A stretch of DNA of 23,434 bases from Desulfobacteraceae bacterium (GCA_030638935.1 DAOWDR010000707.1:1-23434), one strand, 5' to 3'; counted from the stretch's first letter, positions 1 to 7,889 are shown. The notes: a model not told the origin generated them from the letters alone. A program made the numbers and translations.

Positions 1-305
1 TGGACACGGACCACCCGGGGGCAGGTTGCGTTTAAAACGGTAAACCCTGCTTTTTTCAGGGCCAGTTCATCTTGGGGCGGGACCCCATGGGCCCGTATCA
101 GAACAATGCCCTCACCCTTTTCCGGGATGGTTTCAATCCTGAAAATCTTTTTATTTTCCAGCATTTCCAGAACCTGGGGGTTGTGGATGAGCGGACCATA
201 GGTAAATATGGGCTCCCCGGCAAGATTAGATGCGTCCAAAACCATATCAACTGCCCGCCGGACTCCCATACAGAAACCCGCCGTCTTTGCAACGGTTATC
301 TTCAT
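1..305 (-). CDS. ispH: 4-hydroxy-3-methylbut-2-enyl diphosphate reductase, N-terminal part (runs off the window)
   Basis: IspH is the [4Fe-4S] enzyme that performs the last step of the MEP isoprenoid pathway, reducing HMBPP to IPP and DMAPP in the cytoplasm. The first 101 codons are visible; the rest lies beyond position 1. Seen directly: the cluster ligand Cys12 in FCMGVRRAV, His41 in IHNPQVLEML, His73 in IRAHGV and the second cluster Cys95 in NATCPRV, all at the usual spacing for the family. ATG at 305 is the only sensible start, giving the canonical N-terminus MKITVAKTAGFCMG. There is no strong Shine-Dalgarno; a GAG lies 10 to 12 nt upstream. The gene starts 10 nt after the parB stop codon, so it is probably translated from the parAB message. 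Identification is certain; only the C-terminal two thirds is missing. Confidence 0.95.
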   Translation of the reverse strand, partial: MKITVAKTAGFCMGVRRAVDMVLDASNLAGEPIFTYGPLIHNPQVLEMLENKKIFRIETIPEKGEGIVLIRAHGVPPQDELALKKAGFTVLNATCPRVVRV

Positions 306-315
306 AAAATATGGC

Positions 316-1185
316 TCATGAAATATGGCTCAAGAGTTCCACAAGGCGGGCAAATTCAGATTTGGATTTAAACTTGATTTCGATTCTGCCCTTGTCACCA
401 TTTTTTTTAATTTTTACCTGGCTTTTTATCCTGGTCGCTATCTGGGTTGAGGCCTGTTCCAAAAGCTCTTTTTCATCGGCGGACATTTTTTGGGCCAATT
501 TTTTTGGTTCCTGTTTGGCCCTGTTGACCAATCGTTCGGTTTCTCGTACCGAAAGTCCACGGGCCAGCACCTGCTGAAAAAGATAGAGCTGATTTTCTTC
601 AGTCCCCCCGCCCAAAAGTGCCCGGGCATGGCCCATGGAAATTTTTTCGGCGATAAGGCTTTCCTTTATCTCACTGGGCAGGCTTCTAAGCCTGAGAAGA
701 TTGGCAATGGTGGACCGATTTTTTCCGATTTTCTGGGCCACCTTTTCCTGGGTGTATTTGAACTCGTCAATGAGCCTGAAATAGGCTTCTGCCTCTTCCA
801 GAACATTGAGATTTTCCCTCTGGATATTTTCAATAATGGAAACTTCCAGAACCTGTTCGTCGGTCAGATCCTTTACCACCACCGGCACACGGGAAAGCCC
901 GGCAGATTCAGCCGCCCTAAGGCGCCTTTCCCCTGCAATCAGTTCATAGCCCCCGTCCATGTTACGGACAAGCAAGGGCTGCAACACGCCCTGTTCGGCA
1001 ATTGAGTCCCTGAGACGGTCCAGCTCTTCCTGGCTGAATACCATCCGAGGCTGATACCGGTTCGGGCTTATCTCCCCAATGGGACAGTAAAAAAAATCAG
1101 AGCCGGTTTCCGGGGTATTCAAATCCGGAATCAGTGCGGATATACCACGGCCCAGGCCGGTATGTTTCTTTTTCTTTTTCATCAT
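316..1185 (-). CDS. parB: Chromosome partitioning protein ParB (Spo0J family)
   Basis: ParB is a CTP-dependent DNA clamp that loads at parS sites and works with ParA to segregate the chromosome origin. The 289-residue protein has the usual size and order: a short basic N-terminus followed by the family-typical GLGRGISALIPD, a ParB/sulfiredoxin-like domain with QPLLVR and the nucleotide-binding GERRLRAAE box, the ENIQRENLN motif, a helix-turn-helix (YTQEKVAQKIGKNRSTIANL), the MGHARALL stretch and a C-terminal dimerisation tail. Its ATG overlaps the parA stop (ATGA, 4 nt), and GGAG about 12 nt upstream serves as ribosome binding site. A second ATG follows immediately, so the exact first Met is open by one residue. 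It is co-transcribed with parA. I found no convincing parS sequence in this window. Confidence 0.96.
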   Translation of the reverse strand: MMKKKKKHTGLGRGISALIPDLNTPETGSDFFYCPIGEISPNRYQPRMVFSQEELDRLRDSIAEQGVLQPLLVRNMDGGYELIAGERRLRAAESAGLSRVPVVVKDLTDEQVLEVSIIENIQRENLNVLEEAEAYFRLIDEFKYTQEKVAQKIGKNRSTIANLLRLRSLPSEIKESLIAEKISMGHARALLGGGTEENQLYLFQQVLARGLSVRETERLVNRAKQEPKKLAQKMSADEKELLEQASTQIATRIKSQVKIKKNGDKGRIEIKFKSKSEFARLVELLSHIS

Positions 1186-1940
1186 CGTCTTAGAAGCTCC
1201 CTGGCAAAGGATAGATAACTTTTTGATCCCTGTGATTTCTTATCATACAAAATAATCGGCAGGCCGTAACTGGGTGCTTCCCCCAGCTTCACATTCCGAG
1301 GTATCTTGGTTTTAAACACCATGTCCTTGAAATATTGTCTGGCATCCTCCACCACATTTTGGGCCAGATTGGTCCGTTTATCAAACATGGTCAAAAGAAT
1401 TCCTTTAATTTTCAATCCCGGGTTAAAGGACGCCTTAACCCGTTTGATGGTATCCAAAAGCTGCCCTAATCCCTCCAGGGCAAAAAATTCGCTTTGCAAG
1501 GTAATCAATACAGAATGGGATGCGGTAAAGGCATTCAAAGTAAGAAGGCTCAAGGCGGGAGGGCAATCGATGATAATAAAATCAAACCGGTCTATTACCT
1601 GGGCTAAAAGCTGTTTAAGCTTTGCCTCCCGAAGGTCGGCAGCTACCATTTCTATCTCAAAACCAATAAGGTCGACATTGGCCGGAATAATTTGAAGCTT
1701 GGGCAGCATGGTGGGAAGAATTATCTGATCAATCTCAGCCTCTCCGATCAGCCCATGGTACAAAGAAGCCGGGAGGGACGGTTTATCTATTCCCATACCT
1801 GTTGTGGCATTTGCCTGGGAGTCACAGTCTACAAGCAGCACCCGTTTTCCTAATTTGGCAAGGGCTGCCGACAGGTTGACCGCAGTAGTTGTCTTACCAA
1901 CGCCCCCCTTCTGGTTCGCAATACTGATAATCTGAGTCAT
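1182..1940 (-). CDS. parA: Chromosome partitioning ATPase ParA (Soj family)
   Basis: ParA is a deviant-Walker ATPase that binds DNA non-specifically as an ATP dimer and is released by ParB, moving the replicated origins apart. The 252-residue protein starts with MTQIISIANQKGGVGKTT, the deviant Walker A motif (KGGVGKTT, residues 11-18, signature Lys11). It then shows VLLVDCDSQAN (Walker A' Asp), FIIIDCPPALSLLT (Walker B) and the FDKRTNLAQNVVEDAR region. It lacks the N-terminal helix-turn-helix of plasmid ParA, which fits the chromosomal Soj type. The ATG at 1940 is preceded by AAGGAA about 9 nt away. It is the first gene of a parA-parB-ispH run and lies downstream of a terminator that separates it from the selenoprotein gene. 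Confidence 0.97.
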   Translation of the reverse strand: MTQIISIANQKGGVGKTTTAVNLSAALAKLGKRVLLVDCDSQANATTGMGIDKPSLPASLYHGLIGEAEIDQIILPTMLPKLQIIPANVDLIGFEIEMVAADLREAKLKQLLAQVIDRFDFIIIDCPPALSLLTLNAFTASHSVLITLQSEFFALEGLGQLLDTIKRVKASFNPGLKIKGILLTMFDKRTNLAQNVVEDARQYFKDMVFKTKIPRNVKLGEAPSYGLPIILYDKKSQGSKSYLSFARELLRR

Positions 1941-1961
1941 AATTCTAATTTCCTTATCACA

Positions 1962-1985
1962 ATTATATCAATGAGGCAAACTACA
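1962..1985 (-). promoter_or_regulatory. Candidate promoter for parA-parB-ispH
   Basis: On the minus strand a perfect -10 hexamer TATAAT (plus 1962-1967) lies 21 nt upstream of the parA ATG. The -35 is poor: the best match at 17-nt spacing (TTTCTT) agrees at only two positions, so the promoter may need an activator or start elsewhere. This is a motif match only. Confidence 0.35.
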
Positions 1986-2041
1986 AGAAAGATCTGCCCT
2001 CTGTGCCCGGGCTGCCCACCGGGCTGGACGCGGGTTAACAC

Positions 2042-2084
2042 AAAAAAACCCAGTGAAAACTTTTCATCGTTTCTACCGGGTTTT
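2042..2084 (-). terminator. Rho-independent terminator of the Hdr-like selenoprotein gene
   Basis: Reading the minus strand, AAAACCC (plus 2078-2084) pairs with GGGTTTT (plus 2045-2051). Inner pairs GT/AC and GAAAC/GTTTTC extend the stem around a small loop, and it is followed directly by a run of seven Ts. It lies 23 nt after the stop codon at 2108 and before the parA promoter region. That is the expected place to end the upstream transcript. Confidence 0.75.
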
Positions 2085-2107
2085 ATATCTGTATAAAATC
2101 TTAATAA

Positions 2108-3427
2108 TTACATTTCAGATTCAGGGTGAAATACATCCACACCCTTTAGATCCTCCCCAAGGTATTCCCTCTCATTGGGACCCAGGATGCCAAGGGAAAG
2201 ATTAAGCAAAGTCCACAAATGGACTGTTTCCCATGCATGATCGTTGACATCCGACATATCATGGACCTGGGCATGGCAGTTATGGCAAGGCGTTATACAA
2301 TAGGGTGCCTTGGTGGCCAGAATCTGGTTGGCCTTGGTCTGGCCGTAAGCCCTCCGCTGTTCGGTGAATCCTGACTGAAGGAATCCGCCACCGCCGCCAC
2401 AGCAAAAATTATTGGACCGATTGGGTGTCATGTCCACAAAATTTTCTTCCCCAACCACAGCACGCACCACATATCTCATGTCTTCGGCAACCGGATCTCC
2501 CAGGGTCTTTCTGACCAGCTGACAGGGATCCTGAAGCGTAAACTTGATCTGACGTTCCTTGTTCCAGTCCGAGGAGGGTTTGAGCTTGCCTTCTCTGATC
2601 CATTGGGCGTAAAGTTGAATTATGCTTTTAATTTCAAAATTGTAAGGGATGTTGAATTTTTTCAGTCCTGCCAGGACTGCAAAGAGTTCGTGCCCTCATT
2701 CGGTGTTTAGCCAGACCTTACAGCCCAGGTCCTCCACCGCCTTTACTTTTGTTCGAATTATTTTTTCCCAACTTTCGTTGTCAGCGGAAAACATGCAATA
2801 GTTTTCAGCTGCCCACCCTTTGGTGCCATAGGTCCAGTCCGCACCGGCCAAATGCATGATTTTCCACAAAGGAACCATCTCATCGGGCTCGGTAACAGGT
2901 TCCCTGGAATTCTGATTCAAAAAATAATAGGCACCTTCCCGGTTAACATCCGCCTTCATCTCGGCAAATTCTGGCTGGGATTCCTGGTATTCTTCCAGAA
3001 CATCTTCCACGACAAACTGAAAATCTTCCTCATTGGCACCCATGGCTGAACAGGTGTCATGCTTCAAAGCCATATCGCATGAAGCAACTATGCCCTTTGG
3101 TTTATCTTCCTTTGACCAGGTTGCCCTGGCATTGAAAACAAGCTGGGGTATATTAATCTCCATGGGGCATACATACATACACCTGGTGCACATGGAACAC
3201 ATCCATACCCAGTTTGAACTCAAGATTTCTTCATCCATACCCAAAGCTGCCATCCGAAGAAATTTCCTCGGGTCCATTCCGTCCAGGCCTGTTGCAGGAC
3301 ACCCGGATGCACATGCACCGCAGGTCAGGCAGGCATTCAAGTTTCCGCCCTCGGGCAGAAGCTTCATTACCGTATCTTTAAAGGCGCTTTTTCTAACGCC
3401 TCCAATTTTGATAGCTGTATCTCCCAT
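2108..3427 (-). CDS. Selenocysteine-containing HdrD/DsrK-like iron-sulfur protein (Sec at in-frame TGA)
   Basis: This is one 439-residue protein if the TGA at 2696-2698 is read as selenocysteine (residue 244); the frame stays open on both sides. The N-terminus has two CxxCxxCxxxCP ferredoxin motifs (Cys33/36/39/43 and 77/80/83/87). The C-terminal CCG domain is complete: Cys302, Cys342-Cys343 and Cys381xxCys384, the ligand pattern of the non-cubane cluster of HdrB/HdrD. The first CCG domain is the modified form I recall from DsrK/TmcB/HmcF proteins (WTYGTKGW, NYCMF), and Sec sits where those proteins have the Cys of an ECGH motif (here TE-Sec-GHE). A GGGGG run upstream of the ATG at 3427 is a good ribosome binding site. 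No signal peptide or membrane segment is visible, so it is probably a cytoplasmic electron-transfer or disulfide-reducing subunit. Substrate and partner are unknown, and no Hdr, Dsr or Qmo partner gene is adjacent. An automatic caller would split it into two ORFs. Confidence 0.85.
2663..2679 (-). promoter_or_regulatory. Candidate bacterial SECIS hairpin
   Basis: On the mRNA strand CAGUCCU-GGC-AGGACUG forms a perfect 7-bp stem (or 6 bp with loop UGGCA), starting 16 nt after the UGA. The apical loop is about 23 nt from the UGA and has G in its first two positions. This fits what is known of bacterial SECIS elements: loop about 16-37 nt from UGA, G near the start of the loop, inside the coding region. 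It encodes AVLAGL within the CCG domain. Confidence 0.75.
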
Positions 3428-3453
3428 GCTATTTTCCCCCTATCTGTCTATAC

Positions 3454-3482
3454 ATTTAAAATAATTTTACTTTATTTTACAA
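3454..3482 (-). promoter_or_regulatory. Candidate promoter of the selenoprotein gene
   Basis: On the minus strand TTGTAA (plus 3477-3482) and TTAAAT (plus 3454-3459) are separated by exactly 17 nt, 27 nt upstream of the start codon. Both hexamers match the consensus only in part. A perfect TTGACA further upstream (plus 3530-3535) has no good -10 at the right spacing, so it is less likely. The whole 3428-3598 gap is AT-rich and must serve both divergent genes. Confidence 0.3.
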
Positions 3483-3561
3483 TGCCCTATCTCTGGAGCA
3501 ATGTATTTTGTCTCCTATTATTCAAACCATGTCAATAAAAAATTTTCCAACTTCCCAATAT

Positions 3562-3589
3562 TTGACATTTTTTATTAGTGAGCTACTAT
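3562..3589 (+). promoter_or_regulatory. Candidate promoter of hrpA
   Basis: A perfect -35 TTGACA (3562-3567), a 16-nt spacer and TACTAT (3584-3589, four of six consensus positions) point towards hrpA. Transcription would begin near 3596, almost at the ATG at 3599. That would leave essentially no leader, consistent with the absence of a Shine-Dalgarno there. Confidence 0.45.
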
Positions 3590-3598
3590 TGCCTTGTT

Positions 3599-3883
3599 AT
3601 GGATATTCCCGGAAAAATAAAAAGGCTTGTACCCAAAGCAATGGGTAGGGATCAGTATATCATTTATAGGAATCTGAGATCAATAACATAAAAAGCTGTT
3701 GCTCCTGGCAAACCCTCTGAAAATAATACAAAAAAACTCCAGCAGCTTTTACAAAAAACCCAGGCTTCTGTTGCAAAAAAACAAGAACGGCACCAACGCC
3801 GCCCTGCCTGTCTTAATTTTGACCCCAACCTGCCCATTACAACAAAAAAAGATGAAATCATTGAAGCCATAAAAAAAAATTCC
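3599..3883 (+). pseudogene. hrpA: N-terminal segment of hrpA interrupted by an in-frame TAA
   Basis: In the same frame as the helicase, ATG at 3599 opens 30 codons (MDIPGKIKRLVPKAMGRDQY...) that end at TAA 3689-3691. The frame is then open for 64 codons up to the first possible GTG start at 3884. The segment resembles the N-terminus of HrpA as I recall it from E. coli: KAMGRDQYIIYRNLRSI is like its LMLRDRLRFSRRLHGV, and NFDPNLPITTKKDEIIEAI is like its YPDNLPVSQKKQDILEAI. The 64 codons after TAA contain no ATG, GTG or TTG. The segment is therefore best read as the true N-terminus with a nonsense codon (mutation, recoding or sequencing error), not as a separate gene. Confidence 0.7.
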
Positions 3884-6800
3884 GTGGTGATCATTTCCGG
3901 GGAAACAGGTTCCGGAAAAACCACCCAGATCCCCAAATTCTGCCTTGAGGCCGGCCTTGGCATCAAGGGAATGATCGGCTGCACCCAGCCCAGGCGCATT
4001 GCAGCCATCAATGTGGCCAAGCGCATTGCCTTTGAACTCAATGAACCTTTGGGACAATCCGTGGGATATAAAATCCGATTTGATGACAAAACCCCTGGGA
4101 ATGCCTATATCAAGCTCATGACCGACGGTATTCTTTTAGCGGAAACCCAGCAGGACCGGTTTTTAAACCAATATGATGCCATCATCGTGGACGAGGCCCA
4201 TGAAAGAAGCCTGAACATTGATTTTACCCTGGGCATACTGCGCAAATTAGTTAAGCAGCGTAAAGATCTTAAATTAATCATCACCTCCGCCACCATTGAC
4301 ACAAAAAAGTTTTCCGCAGCCTTTGACAAGGCCCCGATCATAGAGGTTTCCGGCCGGATGTACCCTGTGGAAACCGTTTATATGCCCATTCTTTCAAAAG
4401 ACGAAGACAAATCCGGCAATGAAGACCAGGGATATGTGGAAGCTGCAGCTGAAGCCGCCGGCATGTTGCTTACACGATCCCGGACAGGGGACATCCTTAT
4501 CTTTATGCCGACGGAACAGGATATCGGGGAAACCCTGGAATTAATCCGGGGCAAAAACCACCCGGGCGTCATGGCTTTGCCGTTATTTGCAAGGCTGTCA
4601 GCCAATGAACAATCAAAAATTTTTTCAAGGGGTGCGGGCAGGAAAATCATTGTCTCCACCAATGTGGCAGAGACTTCCCTCACCATTCCGGGCATCAAAT
4701 ATGTGGTGGATACAGGGTTTGCCAGGATCCCCAGTTATTCCCCCAGGACCCGGACCACAGCCCTTCCGGTGAGCCCTGTTTCCCAGAGTTCCGCCAACCA
4801 GCGTTTAGGGAGGTGCGGCAGGGTAGAAAACGGTGTCTGCATCAGGCTCTATGATGAAGAGGATTTTAAAAGCCGTCCCTTTTTCACCTCCCCTGAAATT
4901 CTGAGAAGCAACCTTGCTGAAGTCATTTTAAGGATGATCTTCCTGAACCTGGGAGATGTATCCCTGTTTCCCTTTATTGACCCCCCTGCTCCCAAGAGCA
5001 TAAAGGACGGGTTTGACACCTTGATGGAACTGGGAGCCATCCAAAAAAAGACAAAAAAGCATGTCCCAAATCAAAAATCAGACAAAAAACAATACCACCT
5101 GACCCAAACCGGCCGGATCATGGCCAAGGTCCCGGTTGACCCGAAACTTTCCCGGATATTGATTGAAGCCCAAAGGATGGGCTGCCTCAAAGAGGCTATT
5201 ATCATTGTCACGGCCCTTGCCATTGCCGATGTCCGCCAGCGGCCGGCGGACAAAATCCAGGCAGCCGATCAGAAACATGGTCTGTTCAAAGATCCCTCAT
5301 CTGATTTTATCACCCTCCTCAATATCTGGAATGCCTATAAAAAAGCAGGAAAAAGCCTAAAGTCCAGGTCAAAACTGAGAAATTGGTGTGCCGACCATTT
5401 TCTTTCCTTTAAGCGCCTCCACGAGTGGCAGGATATCCACCACCAGATCAGCCGCATGCTTAAAGATCATGGTATTATAGAGGATAACCCCCTGGGGGTG
5501 ACGGTGGGGACCCACAACTTAAAATCAAAGGAGTTTAACCTGGGCGGCCCTTTGTACATTGCCCTGCACAAATCCCTGCTATCCGGCTACCTCGGGGGTA
5601 TTGCCCATAAAAAAGAAAAAAATATTTTCATGGCTGCCAAAGGCCAGCAGGCCATGATTTTTCCGGGATCAGGGCTTTTTGGCAAGGCAGGCGCCTGGAT
5701 AGTTGCTTCCGAATTTGTCAAAACCAGCCAGCTCTTTGCCCGGGGGGTTGCCAACATTGACCCTGCCTGGCTGGAAGAGGCTGGCAAAGACTTGTGCACC
5801 CATACATATTCCGAGCCCCACTGGGAAAAAAAACGGGGGGAGGTGGTGGCAAGTCAGCAGGTATCCTTGTTCGGCCTCATCATCGTCAATGGCCGAAAAA
5901 TGGCCTATGGAAAGGTAAATCCGGAAGAGGCAAGTGAAATATTTATCAGACACGCCCTGGTCCAGGGTGAAATAGATCAGCCCTTGAAATTCATGGATCA
6001 TAATCAGCAATTGATTGAGGGGTTGGAAGCCCTGGAAAACAAAACCCGGAAAAAAGATATCCTGGCCTCGGAAGAGGATATCTATGAATTTTATCATTCA
6101 CGGCTGCCCAGACCCTTTTCCAATATCCGCACCTTTAAAAAGTTTCTTGGGGACCAAAAGGACGACAGCTTTTTGCGCATGACTCTTTCAGACCTTCAAA
6201 AATCCCGGGTAGATGACCGGGAACTGGCCCTGTTCCCGGATAGCCTTGCCATGGAGCAAGGTAATTTTGCCCTGGAATATGAGTTTAACCCCGGGGCAGC
6301 CACGGACGGGGTCACCCTCAAAGTTCCGGCAGATTCAGCAGCACTTGTGTCAAAACACAGTGTGGACAAACTGGTGCCGGGCCTGTTTGAGGAAAAAATA
6401 GCAGGACTGATTAAAAATTTACCGAAAAAATACAGAGTAAGCCTGGTACCGGTCCAAGACACGGCAGCCCTAATTACAAGGGAAATGCCCAGGGAAGACA
6501 AGCCTCTTCCCACCCTACTCTCCTCATTTATCCAGAAAAAATTCAATATAATAGTCCCGGCAACCCTATGGTCCGAAGAAAAACTGCCAAACCACTTAAG
6601 AATGCGAATCTCCATCCGGGATGAACATAACCGGGAAATAAAATCCATGCGGGACCTGTCCATTTTGGGCCAATTCGCATCCCAGCGCCCCTCCAATAAA
6701 AACACGGCATTTGAAAAAATTTGCAAAACATACGAAAAAGAACAGCTCAAAGAATGGTCCTTTCCCGACCTGGAACCTTTTATTTCCATCACCCAGGCAG

Positions 6801-7621
6801 ACGGGTTTGTCCAAAAAATATACCCGGGCCTGAAAATCACAAGGGAAGGGCTCTCCCTACGGCTGTTTAAATCCAGGCAACTTGCCCTGGACAAGCATGT
6901 TGTGGGAATCAGGACCCTGTTTGAACTAACCCTTTCCGATGATTTCAAAGCCCTTAAAAAAGACATACGAACCGCTGCCGGCCTAAAACAGATCGCTCCC
7001 TATTTCAACGGGTCTGTCCAGTTCCAAAAACAGATTTACCATGCCATTGTAAAAGATCTATTTGAAAAAAATTTGCGCACCAAAACCGATTTTAATGCCC
7101 ACGCTGAAAAAATCCGTCCCCAGCTATATCCCAAAACCCAGAAAACCCTAAAAACCATTCTAACCGTGGCCAGGGAATATGAAGCCTGCTTTTCCCTGAT
7201 CCAGAAATTATCCCTTCAATACAAAAAAAAGCCTGCCAGCTTTGAGATGCTCACTTTATTGTTCAATGAGTTAAAGAATATGACGCCAACAAATTTTCTA
7301 GAACTATACACCCTGGATAGGGTGGGGCAGTTGATCCGCTACCTTGTCTGCATTCGCATCCGGGCCCAGCGGGCCGTGGACAACCCCGTCAAAGAGAGCC
7401 AAAAAGCTCTTTTAATCAAACCGTTTACGACAAAATTGAATAACCTTCTATCCTCTTTGTCTGAAAAGTCTTCCCGGGAAAAAGCCCAAGCTATGGAATC
7501 CTTTTACTGGCTGCTGGAAGAATATAAAATTTCGGTGTTTGCCCAGGAATTAAAAACCCAAGTAAAAATATCAGCTAAAAAACTTGATAAGGAATTGATT
7601 ACCATCTCAACCATGATTTAG
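3884..7621 (+). CDS. hrpA: ATP-dependent RNA helicase HrpA, DEAH family
   Basis: HrpA is a 3'-5' DEAH-box RNA helicase; in E. coli it acts on ribosomes stalled on mRNA. From the GTG at 3884 the protein has 1245 residues; with the upstream segment it would be about 1340, close to the roughly 1300 of E. coli HrpA. Motifs numbered from this GTG: Walker A GETGSGKTT (6-14), CTQPRRIAA (33-41), DEAH (103-106), SAT (135-137), NVAETSLTIPGIKYVVDTG (motif V) and QRLGRCGR (motif VI, the HrpA form). A winged-helix/ratchet region, an OB-fold and a long C-terminal DUF3418-type region follow. The GTG start is unlikely to give a good fold, because it begins only a few residues before Walker A; it is simply the first standard start codon after the TAA at 3689. 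It converges with the next gene, 10 nt away. Confidence 0.93.
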   Translation: MVIISGETGSGKTTQIPKFCLEAGLGIKGMIGCTQPRRIAAINVAKRIAFELNEPLGQSVGYKIRFDDKTPGNAYIKLMTDGILLAETQQDRFLNQYDAIIVDEAHERSLNIDFTLGILRKLVKQRKDLKLIITSATIDTKKFSAAFDKAPIIEVSGRMYPVETVYMPILSKDEDKSGNEDQGYVEAAAEAAGMLLTRSRTGDILIFMPTEQDIGETLELIRGKNHPGVMALPLFARLSANEQSKIFSRGAGRKIIVSTNVAETSLTIPGIKYVVDTGFARIPSYSPRTRTTALPVSPVSQSSANQRLGRCGRVENGVCIRLYDEEDFKSRPFFTSPEILRSNLAEVILRMIFLNLGDVSLFPFIDPPAPKSIKDGFDTLMELGAIQKKTKKHVPNQKSDKKQYHLTQTGRIMAKVPVDPKLSRILIEAQRMGCLKEAIIIVTALAIADVRQRPADKIQAADQKHGLFKDPSSDFITLLNIWNAYKKAGKSLKSRSKLRNWCADHFLSFKRLHEWQDIHHQISRMLKDHGIIEDNPLGVTVGTHNLKSKEFNLGGPLYIALHKSLLSGYLGGIAHKKEKNIFMAAKGQQAMIFPGSGLFGKAGAWIVASEFVKTSQLFARGVANIDPAWLEEAGKDLCTHTYSEPHWEKKRGEVVASQQVSLFGLIIVNGRKMAYGKVNPEEASEIFIRHALVQGEIDQPLKFMDHNQQLIEGLEALENKTRKKDILASEEDIYEFYHSRLPRPFSNIRTFKKFLGDQKDDSFLRMTLSDLQKSRVDDRELALFPDSLAMEQGNFALEYEFNPGAATDGVTLKVPADSAALVSKHSVDKLVPGLFEEKIAGLIKNLPKKYRVSLVPVQDTAALITREMPREDKPLPTLLSSFIQKKFNIIVPATLWSEEKLPNHLRMRISIRDEHNREIKSMRDLSILGQFASQRPSNKNTAFEKICKTYEKEQLKEWSFPDLEPFISITQADGFVQKIYPGLKITREGLSLRLFKSRQLALDKHVVGIRTLFELTLSDDFKALKKDIRTAAGLKQIAPYFNGSVQFQKQIYHAIVKDLFEKNLRTKTDFNAHAEKIRPQLYPKTQKTLKTILTVAREYEACFSLIQKLSLQYKKKPASFEMLTLLFNELKNMTPTNFLELYTLDRVGQLIRYLVCIRIRAQRAVDNPVKESQKALLIKPFTTKLNNLLSSLSEKSSREKAQAMESFYWLLEEYKISVFAQELKTQVKISAKKLDKELITISTMI

Positions 7622-7631
7622 GCCAAAGGAT

Positions 7632-7889
7632 TTAAGACAGACTTGTCTTTCCCAGCCGCAAACACACCTGTGTTTCCAGATGAGCCATCACAAGAGAAAG
7701 TGCCCGGCTCTCGGACACAGGCCCTGAATTATTCCATCCTTTTTTCAAGGCATCCTTCTTTTTTTCCCTGAAAGCAGCCACGGAATCCACCAGGGACTTC
7801 CAGGCAAAGAGCTTTTGCAGGATATGCCTCTCCGCCGCTGTCAGTTTTGCCGTATCAACTTTTTCTCCGCTGCTCATTATGATAATCAT
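7632..7889 (-). CDS. Small hypothetical protein (85 aa)
   Basis: I do not recognise this protein. It is soluble, mainly helical and basic in the middle (REKKKDALKKGW), with no cysteine motif, signal peptide or membrane segment. The start is uncertain: ATG at 7889 gives MIIIMSSGEK, ATG at 7877 gives MSSGEK, and neither has a strong Shine-Dalgarno. Support for a real gene is modest: it fills the gap after hrpA, runs convergent to it without overlap, and no better frame exists. A 6-bp hairpin (7634-7649) overlaps its last codons. Confidence 0.55.
   Translation of the reverse strand: MIIIMSSGEKVDTAKLTAAERHILQKLFAWKSLVDSVAAFREKKKDALKKGWNNSGPVSESRALSLVMAHLETQVCLRLGKTSLS

Noticed and set aside
490..1005. 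Long open frame antisense to parB
   Set aside because: It is a shadow of the well-supported parB frame; its composition is not protein-like and it has no ribosome binding site.
2005..2026. GC-rich GCCCGG/CCGGGC hairpin and CCGGGCTG direct repeat upstream of parA
   Set aside because: It is short, without a T run, and has no match to a known regulatory element; too weak to call.
2696..2698. Treating the TGA as a simple nonsense mutation or as two genes
   Set aside because: The downstream frame has no start before 2479, the CCG domain is intact on both sides, and the TGA coincides with a conserved Cys position and a SECIS-like hairpin.
3689..3691. Reading the hrpA TAA as a recoded amino acid
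   Set aside because: Selenocysteine uses TGA and pyrrolysine TAG; no known natural recoding of TAA fits this lineage.
6196..6966. 256-codon open frame antisense to hrpA
   Set aside because: It is Ser/Arg-rich shadow sequence opposite a conserved helicase C-terminal region.
7634..7649. Hairpin AAGACA-GACT-TGTCTT as terminator of hrpA
   Set aside because: The stem is only 6 bp with low GC and followed by TCCC rather than a T run; it also lies in the convergent gene.
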